A DNA stretch of 64,000 bases. It comes from Antitrichia curtipendula (taxonomy: Eukaryota > Streptophyta > Bryopsida > Hypnales > Leucodontaceae). The first letter of the stretch is position 1. Each line of letters opens with the position of its first letter. The notes under the pieces are model-generated. The model did no database searches. It was given only the letters and a program-made list of their open reading frames with translations, and had not been told where the DNA came from. Shown in pieces: positions 60,301 through 64,000 of the stretch. The stretch spans positions 11,656,001-11,720,000 of the forward strand of contig OX579641.1 in the NCBI GenBank assembly GCA_951230915.1, read 5' to 3'. Made by a program: the position numbers and the translations under genes.

Positions 60301-62087
60301 TAGGAAGATTTTTGTATGATCATTTGGTATTAAAGAGTCTTTGAATTTGAATTACAAAGGCAAATTACATTATAGTATTGTCAAAAGTCCTTATTCATTC
60401 TAATTTTACTTGAAAATTTATTTGGTTCAAAATGGTCACCAGTTCTATGTATAATTATGAAAGTTGTAATGGTATAAAATACATGTAATTAGGAGTTTAA
60501 ATTCTTTTAGACTAAGATGAGTACTTTGACGTTTGAAAAAAATAAAAATAAAAAATTAATTGCAAAGTTACTAAAGAAATAAAGTAACTTTGGTATTTAT
60601 CAACTCTTTTTTCTATGAACATTTCATTTTCACAAGCTTAATTCTAATCCCTTAAAAATATAGATTTGATAAATTTTTAAATTTATACTTTTGGTGATTT
60701 CATTATTATCTATTTTGTCTTAAACAAACTTTGATTTTATTTCAAAGGAGGACAAAATTGAGAATATAAAATAAACTTTGATTAAATTATAAATATTTGC
60801 AATAACTCTAAATAATCATATTATTGATGAAGGTTGTTGTGTTTATTGTACTTGTGGTTTGATATTATAAAGCTCAGGAGAAACCAAGAATCCATCACTT
60901 TGATCATTCTGTACAATATAGAATTTGAAATTCAATAAAGCTTGGCTACAATTGCGCATATTGAAGGTGAAACAAGAACCAAAATCCAATCCAATAAGAC
61001 CAAATTCAATTGCCTTTGTGTCAATATGTATCAATGGGTTGCCAACAGAAGCTCGAAAAGACAAGGTAGGATTGAATTGAGTGCCTTCAACATTCCAAAT
61101 AAATTCTATTTCAAAAATTCCTCGGATTTGTGTATAACAATTCACTTTAATTGTTTGTGATTGCTTTACTGGAATGACACCCTCCGAGGGATTAAACTTG
61201 AAGCTTGCACACTTTGTATCAAGACAACATAATTTAAATTTTGCCTACATGAATTAATTTCTATTATTAGAAGTCTTGTGTTCTAAATTTGGTTTTCATT
61301 TTATACAAATTTGCATTATTAGAATTCAACTCATTTAGATATTATCTTAATGATTAAAATACTCACCTCCATATCACCTAGATTCTTCAATTGAACCTCA
61401 TACTCATAAGATGAAAAGAGGGATAGGTCTTGTAAATCAAGCTTGCATGGTACAAATTGAGTTACAGGTCCAATACCAGTTCCTTCAAGTTGCACTGCTA
61501 ATCGTTCAGATTTTCCTGAAATTTTGCAAAATGCTTTGCAATAATACCTACAAACATTCAATTATATAGTGTAATACTATCACTATTAACTACTTTAGTG
61601 CAAAAAATATTATAAACATTTTTCTTAACAAATCTTAAACTATAAAAAGATAACAAAAATGACATGAAATGGAGTAATTTAAGTTAAAATAGGATTGTAG
61701 AAATTACTTAAATGCACATGGAGGTGAAAAAGTTATTGTAATCTCTGTTCGGCTATCTGGCCAACATTCTCCATTAGCTGGGCTCAATGTAAAAGCCTAC
61801 ATTATTTATTGTTTATTTTGATTATCCATTGTATGAAGAAAAAAAATGCAAAATGATAAAAGAACTTTATTTAATAAGAGATTTCACATTGTGCATATAT
61901 AAAATAATAATCAAAATTTACCTTTTCAAAATTATCTTCCATTTTGTAAAGACTTTTTGCCCTTTTCAATGTGCTTAGAGGACTTAATTCTTTATCAATT
62001 TTAAATGCACCTACTCCTTGAGGATGGCCTTTATCCGATGCCTCTACTTGCACAAGATATGTAGAATCTTCTTTTTCGGTTGCAAAC
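35660..62087 (-). CDS. HYDIN: HYDIN homologue (hydrocephalus-inducing protein-like), 29 exons, 5' end outside window
   Basis: HYDIN is a giant protein of the central-pair apparatus (C2 projection) of motile cilia and flagella. Here 29 exons (v1-v29, listed separately) give about 13.85 kb of coding sequence, about 4,600 codons; animal HYDIN is about 5,100. Exon v1 enters in phase 2, so several hundred N-terminal codons lie beyond base 64,000. Repeated ASH/MSP-type signatures are visible: DYLDFGTCFIRYEY (v6), HKYIDFGIVQVS (v15), NQTIDFGSINTS (v17), HGLHFGYVIAGHTSDE (v21), QTINFGRVLVGEQ (v24), KLISFGDVHIGETKIK (v25), YVLHFGTIVLGSKK (v27). An adenylate-kinase-like domain with P-loop GAPFSGKTTQ sits in v17, as in known HYDINs. 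All junctions are GT-AG with matching phases, except that v12 needs a 1-nt correction or a 55-nt intron. Stop TGA at 35660-35662. In plants it should be expressed only in developing motile sperm (inference). Confidence 0.95.
36635..37600 (-). CDS. HYDIN: HYDIN exon v28
   Basis: 322 codons, phase 0. ASH units with VENVGELGSLFTWDTKTW, PHQIANIDVTFHP and VPPGETIEYEVTYRP. Confidence 0.95.
37798..37998 (-). CDS. HYDIN: HYDIN exon v27
   Basis: 67 codons, phase 0. ICEVVFAPKQRIPQFSE and NTYVLHFGTIVLGSKKTMRM. Confidence 0.9.
38337..38459 (-). CDS. HYDIN: HYDIN exon v26
   Basis: 41 codons, phase 0 (donor CAT|GTAAGA). VEIINKSEALLPISFEP, ASH middle strands. Confidence 0.9.
38640..39083 (-). CDS. HYDIN: HYDIN exon v25
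   Basis: 148 codons, phase 0. Contains YHFDFGPTFLFVP and SSQKLISFGDVHIGETKIKK. Confidence 0.95.
39357..40188 (-). CDS. HYDIN: HYDIN exon v24
   Basis: 277 codons plus 1 nt. Two ASH domains marked by TLDTQTINFGRVLVGEQRQL and SNMISFGKVLINDRVFKKFI. Confidence 0.95.
41288..42759 (-). CDS. HYDIN: HYDIN exon v23
   Basis: 490 codons plus 2 nt. Two ASH domains, then a linker of repeated (D)SKSG/K units (GKDSKSGRIDSKSGKKLDSK), then KTTMMFQTRTHSFTVKNLSN and PLDVETNVIEFNSLGIHVQN. Confidence 0.95.
42960..43197 (-). CDS. HYDIN: HYDIN exon v22
   Basis: Acceptor CAAAG|GTATGT (phase 2), donor CAG|GTATTT. Encodes LRGEGTLPQLQIIEPT and VVWLKFPKIRVGKTMTKSF. Confidence 0.9.
43383..44467 (-). CDS. HYDIN: HYDIN exon v21
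   Basis: 361 codons plus 2 nt. ASH domain (HGLHFGYVIAGHTSDERIV), then a 60-residue Lys/Ser/Thr/Gly linker (with GSSGGGGSGGSS) inserted inside the ASH fold, then FNVSPASGNILPGDKIEI and DHMFSFGAFIIDCDRSF. Confidence 0.95.
45701..46003 (-). CDS. HYDIN: HYDIN exon v20
   Basis: 101 codons, phase 0. Contains NNGLAFGTVLVSESRIKQIT and EGEIPPKGQTK, one ASH domain. Confidence 0.9.
46560..46731 (-). CDS. HYDIN: HYDIN exon v19
   Basis: Acceptor TGTAG|AAACTT, donor CAT|GTACAT. Encodes LEIHWTIFALETLPKEFG and SSYKISVYFSAIQEQVF. Confidence 0.85.
46969..47144 (-). CDS. HYDIN: HYDIN exon v18
   Basis: Acceptor TATAG|GGCGTA, donor TCAA|GTAAAC (phase 2). Encodes LDPPLLAFGRVLLGCKIFKS, an ASH start. Confidence 0.9.
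47808..49949 (-). CDS. HYDIN: HYDIN exon v17, carries the adenylate-kinase-like domain
   Basis: 714 codons, the longest exon, phase 0 at both ends. Exon residues 1-140 complete ASH domains. From about residue 140 an adenylate-kinase-like fold begins with P-loop GAPFSGKTTQ (about 49,487-49,514; Lys and Thr of Walker A intact) and GIIFDGLNSNHVPVLILI. A Lys-rich segment KRYKWPPPKKDKE follows, then more ASH domains (IPNQTIDFGSINTS) and a Thr/Ser/Lys linker near the end. Animal HYDINs have the same insertion; whether it binds or converts nucleotides is not known to me. Confidence 0.95.
50149..50319 (-). CDS. HYDIN: HYDIN exon v16
   Basis: 57 codons, phase 0 (acceptor TGCAG|GTGTGG, donor AAG|GTTATA). 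Encodes LRDWPFFKVIPSKAILQPDE, a highly HYDIN-like stretch. Confidence 0.9.
50505..50609 (-). CDS. HYDIN: HYDIN exon v15
   Basis: 35 codons, phase 0 (acceptor TATAG|GGACCT, donor AAG|GTGAAA). Contains PQLHISHKYIDFGIVQVSHC. Confidence 0.9.
50892..51839 (-). CDS. HYDIN: HYDIN exon v14
   Basis: 316 codons, phase 0 at both ends. Highly acidic start (EIDEDDDDLKQLIED), then CRHHLHRKSR, the third LPW motif (GKGLPWLRQSLIEKNEKM), a basic helix, a second acidic stretch, and an ASH domain (FELDFKSVLVGEKKEMSLML). Confidence 0.9.
52330..52547 (-). CDS. HYDIN: HYDIN exon v13
   Basis: Acceptor TTTAG|GTCCTT, donor GAG|GTATAA. Encodes MAEEKVKSLPWHKESFMARV, second LPW motif, and a charged linker. Confidence 0.8.
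52759..53377 (-). CDS. HYDIN: HYDIN exon v12, with apparent frame break
   Basis: Starts ACTAG|GTATGC (phase 1): MPLKFKEDFLLQIAYFSP, GEGSYPSLWIDAPRVRNRQF, then an acidic/helical linker. The frame stops after an A9 run (minus strand; T9 at 52890-52898). Good coding (GKKLPWNQPSILERQN) resumes in another frame and ends at donor GCTT|GTAGAC in the right phase for v13. Either one extra A is present, or a 55-nt intron (52,867-52,921) is removed; both restore phase. Part of the three LPW-motif region. Confidence 0.75.
54685..54958 (-). CDS. HYDIN: HYDIN exon v11
   Basis: Acceptor TGTAG|GTTGAA, donor CCAA|GTAAGT (phase 1). Encodes VENGPEYFVSLEGESS and a following ASH unit (NKITYDKNLVLKNSGKIHFD). Confidence 0.9.
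55291..55342. mobile_element. Solo, degraded Stowaway right end in a HYDIN intron
   Basis: TTAATCCCGAACGTTTTTTC ... ATTTTAGGATGGAAGGAG parallels the right end of the element at 7,481-8,048. No left end seen nearby. Confidence 0.65.
55477..55759 (-). CDS. HYDIN: HYDIN exon v10
   Basis: Acceptor AATAG|GGCTGT chosen because it alone keeps phase with v9 and yields NFE|AVIEHTCKRLQMTIKN, a standard ASH strand pair. Donor AGG|GTATAC. The open frame upstream of this acceptor is intronic. Confidence 0.8.
56321..56780 (-). CDS. HYDIN: HYDIN exon v9
   Basis: Acceptor TCAAG|CTATTG, donor TTGA|GTGAGT (phase 2). Encodes REIRFIQLNDGK and ends LRLSTNQLNFE, leading into the ASH domain of v10. Confidence 0.85.
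57219..57549 (-). CDS. HYDIN: HYDIN exon v8
   Basis: Acceptor CTCAG|GTAATA, donor ACAG|GTATTA (phase 1). Encodes GSLHFGTQLSHSIITKPFEI, an ASH start, and PHTSFNFQCT. Confidence 0.9.
57749..58011 (-). CDS. HYDIN: HYDIN exon v7
   Basis: Acceptor TGTAG|GTCCAA, donor GAA|GTAAGT. Encodes GPILRLEPKGW and WSSILDFGRIPVLEKQIRSF. The intron before it (58,012-59,444, 1.43 kb) is the largest complete intron. Confidence 0.9.
59445..59766 (-). CDS. HYDIN: HYDIN exon v6
   Basis: Acceptor AACAG|TTGAAA, donor TAG|GTCAAT (phase 1). Encodes an ASH domain beginning LNNDYLDFGTCFIRYEY, very similar to the equivalent animal HYDIN segment. Confidence 0.9.
59882..60016 (-). CDS. HYDIN: HYDIN exon v5
   Basis: 45 codons, phase 0 at both ends (acceptor CACAG|ACTTCA, donor AAG|GTATAA). 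Ends an ASH domain: VYTIITLSGEATIAK. Confidence 0.85.
60852..61244 (-). CDS. HYDIN: HYDIN exon v4
   Basis: 131 codons, phase 0 at both ends; donor CAA|GTACAA. Contains FNPSEGVIPVKQSQTIKV and AIEFGLIGLDFGSCFTF, a complete ASH unit and the start of another. Confidence 0.9.
61367..61547 (-). CDS. HYDIN: HYDIN exon v3
   Basis: 60 codons plus 1 nt. Ends one ASH domain (LAVQLEGTGIGP) and starts the next (LQDLSLFSSYEYEVQLKNLG). Matches HYDIN's N-terminal region. Confidence 0.9.
61708..61796 (-). CDS. HYDIN: HYDIN exon v2
   Basis: Acceptor TGTAG|GCTTTT, donor TTAA|GTAATT. Encodes FTLSPANGECWPDSRTEITI, the typical phrase of an ASH domain strand (sxxxGxixpxsxxxixvxF). Confidence 0.9.
61922..62087 (-). 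CDS. HYDIN: HYDIN exon v1
   Basis: Acceptor ATTAG|GTTTGC (phase 2 in), donor AAAAG|GTAAAT (phase 0). It encodes FATEKEDSTYLVQVEASDKG and a Lys-rich tail, in the N-terminal part of the protein. The intron upstream of it is at least 1.9 kb and reaches the window edge. Confidence 0.8.
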
Positions 62088-62118
62088 CTAATCAAATCAA
62101 AATAAATTTCATAATTAT

Positions 62119-62121
<3 letters not shown>

Positions 62122-62190
<69 letters not shown>
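62122..62190. repeat. (TA)n microsatellite
   Basis: About 34 TA dinucleotides in the HYDIN intron just upstream of exon v1. The Tyr-Ile frame across it is an artefact. Confidence 0.95.
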
Positions 62191-62192
<2 letters not shown>

Positions 62193-62577
62193 AATGTTAT
62201 GATATTTAAACCATGTCATGTCATTGCTCAAGACTATAAGTTTTATACAAATTTTCGAAACCCTATAATATTTTAGAGCTAAAGTTAATTTGGATGACAT
62301 ATTAAGTCTTAGTTTGCTTAAAACTTTGAATTGTTTAGTCAACCATCCATTATAACATTAATTTGACTATGATCTGCAAGGTTTTAGAGCTTATTAGAGT
62401 CCTTGCAAAAAAAAAAACTAAAATTTGGATAAATTTGAATATATATTTGAATTTTAAGATCTTATTGTTGTTTACAATAAAAAGTTCTAAAATCAAATAT
62501 GGTATAAATCATCTAAGAAAATTATACAAAAATATTGCTAATGAATTAAAAAATTATACATGGGTTGAAAAGTTTAA

Positions 62578-63501
62578 CCTCTAAAGGACCAATACGCTTT
62601 TTTTGGCAGTATAGAAATTTTGGGCAAGTACCTATGGTTGAAGATTTGTATATTTTTGGCTAATATTTTAATAGAAGTTGTGCGCGAGGAATATCTTTCA
62701 TATGCACCAAATTTTATGTCATTCGGAAATATGAGTCAAAAGTTATGGCCTAACATGTTACTTTTTCCCCCGGCCTGGCAGTCCGGGCACATTAGAAAAA
62801 AACTCTTTTTTTGGTAATAAAAATTTGAAATTGGTTTTCTAGAGTTATATATATGTGGAAAGTTTTGAATCATTCCATTTTGACCAATGAATCAAAACTT
62901 ATGAGGAATTCTAGTTTGCGGGCAATTATGGATTCTCTACTCTAAAATAAACTTTGAAGTCCTTTATCTTATTCAATTTTCAATTTCTTTTGAAAAAAAT
63001 AAAACCATGGGATGTAGATTGTTCATATCAACATTGCAACCATTGGATTGGAATTTTCAAATTCCATAATTAAATTCTTAACAATTTTGTATTTTGAATC
63101 ATTCTCTACTTCTTTCTACTTACTATTTTTTCTTATATGTTGTACAATTCCAAATGATGTGAAATTTGTTAAGCATGTAGCCAACTTATCTAGGAAAAAG
63201 AATCCAAAGAAGTACCACCATTTTGGACATTTCTTCATAGAAATGTGAGCTTGTGAAGTGCAGCTGCCCTGTTTTTTACAGGGTAAAAAAAATGATTTTG
63301 GTGAATTTGAATGCTTACATCTTGCAATCCACGCGGTGGGAATTTCTGAAATTCTTACCACATGTTCTGAAGTCAGCATTATACATGATCCTACGGTTAT
63401 ACATGTCAAAAGAAGGGTTTTTTTCAAAACTTTGATACTTGTACTAAAAATGACAATTTTGGAGTGTTTTTGGTGAAAATATAGTCAAAGAACTTAAGGG
63501 G
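62578..63501. mobile_element. TTAA-flanked element, copy 5, in a HYDIN intron
   Basis: 924 bp from TTAA|CCTCTAAAGGACC (TTAA 62574-62577) to GAACTTAAGGGG|TTAA (63502-63505). Nearly full-length match to copies 2 and 4. The short frames on both strands are not genes. Confidence 0.7.
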
Positions 63502-64000
63502 TTAAAGCAGTTTGAAGTCTCTTATGCCTCTATTTACTTCAAATCTAAAATCATAGTCATATAAACTTTGTATTTTATTAATACAAAAATATGACATATA
63601 TGAACAAGCAATAAAATTATAATATTAGGATTTCAAATATTTTAAAATAAATATTTAGTGTGACTTTTAAAATTTATAAAAAAATTATAGTATTTTTTTA
63701 AGCACACCTCCAAGAAATCTTAGAACTAAAATATCAAGATTGGTGATGAATCCTAGGCACAAAAATATAAATTGGATAATGATAATTCTCAAGGCCTTCT
63801 TTTCTATCAGAAATTACTCTATATTGCCATTTTTACACCAAAGAGCAAAAAATAAAATAAAATATATTTCTTGCATATCTAATTGTAGGATCTTATACTA
63901 ACCTAGTGAAAAAATGTGTTGAAAAATTTCAGAATCTTTGATTGTATAGATTGCAAAATATTTGCATTTGAAGTGAAAGAAACATGTTTTTTTGCACCTT
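63502..64000. other. Continuing HYDIN intron, no exon seen
   Basis: No open frame with ASH character. From about 63,820 to the end it resembles 14,740-14,950, a further dispersed repeat. Confidence 0.4.

Noticed and set aside
62018..62209. Open frame ending in Tyr-Ile repeats
   Set aside because: Reads through the (TA)n microsatellite and antisense to HYDIN exon v1.

Overview
This is eukaryotic, AT-rich plant-type DNA: spliced genes with GT-AG introns, a short telomere-like run (TTTAGGG type, 16,381-16,406), and plant-style DNA transposons (CACTA, Stowaway, hAT). The main gene is a near-complete HYDIN homologue, a central-pair protein of motile 9+2 axonemes. Among land plants HYDIN is expected only where sperm are flagellated, so I infer a bryophyte, lycophyte, fern, cycad or Ginkgo, or a charophyte alga. 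The species cannot be resolved from this window.

Layout. (1) 1-2,269, minus strand: the 5' part of an F-box/WD40-repeat protein gene that runs off or ends near the left edge. (2) 2,270-35,659: about 33 kb of transposon-rich DNA with no intact gene. It holds a CACTA element (5,734-7,408, 3-bp target duplication), a Stowaway-like MITE (7,481-8,048), a 2.9-kb element with about 175-bp terminal inverted repeats (9,635-12,510) that contains a perfect 176-bp palindrome, hAT-like non-autonomous elements (12,520-16,191 and 30,718-31,541), a family of TTAA-flanked elements, a decayed intron-containing hAT-like transposase gene (23,867-26,770), and a decayed Tc1/mariner transposase gene (32,110-33,415). 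One short CACTA-ended MITE family has inserted into both transposase pseudogenes. (3) 35,660-62,087, minus strand: 29 exons of HYDIN (about 13.85 kb coding, about 4,600 codons). The first few hundred codons lie beyond the right edge. (4) 62,088-64,000: the upstream HYDIN intron, with a (TA)n microsatellite and a TTAA-flanked element.

HYDIN exon boundaries were found by reading the minus strand. Every junction is GT-AG and phase-compatible, with one exception in exon v12, where either a one-base homopolymer shift or a 55-nt intron is needed. The protein is a long array of ASH/MSP-type beta domains with one adenylate-kinase-like domain carrying an intact P-loop. It also has Lys/Ser-rich linkers and a thrice-repeated MA...K-x-LPW motif that I do not recognise from the literature.

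The elements tell a layered history. A TTAA-flanked element sits inside an hAT-like element, and a hairpin and an 8-bp-TSD MITE sit inside the long-TIR element. HYDIN introns are almost free of these families apart from one Stowaway end remnant and the copy in the most upstream intron.
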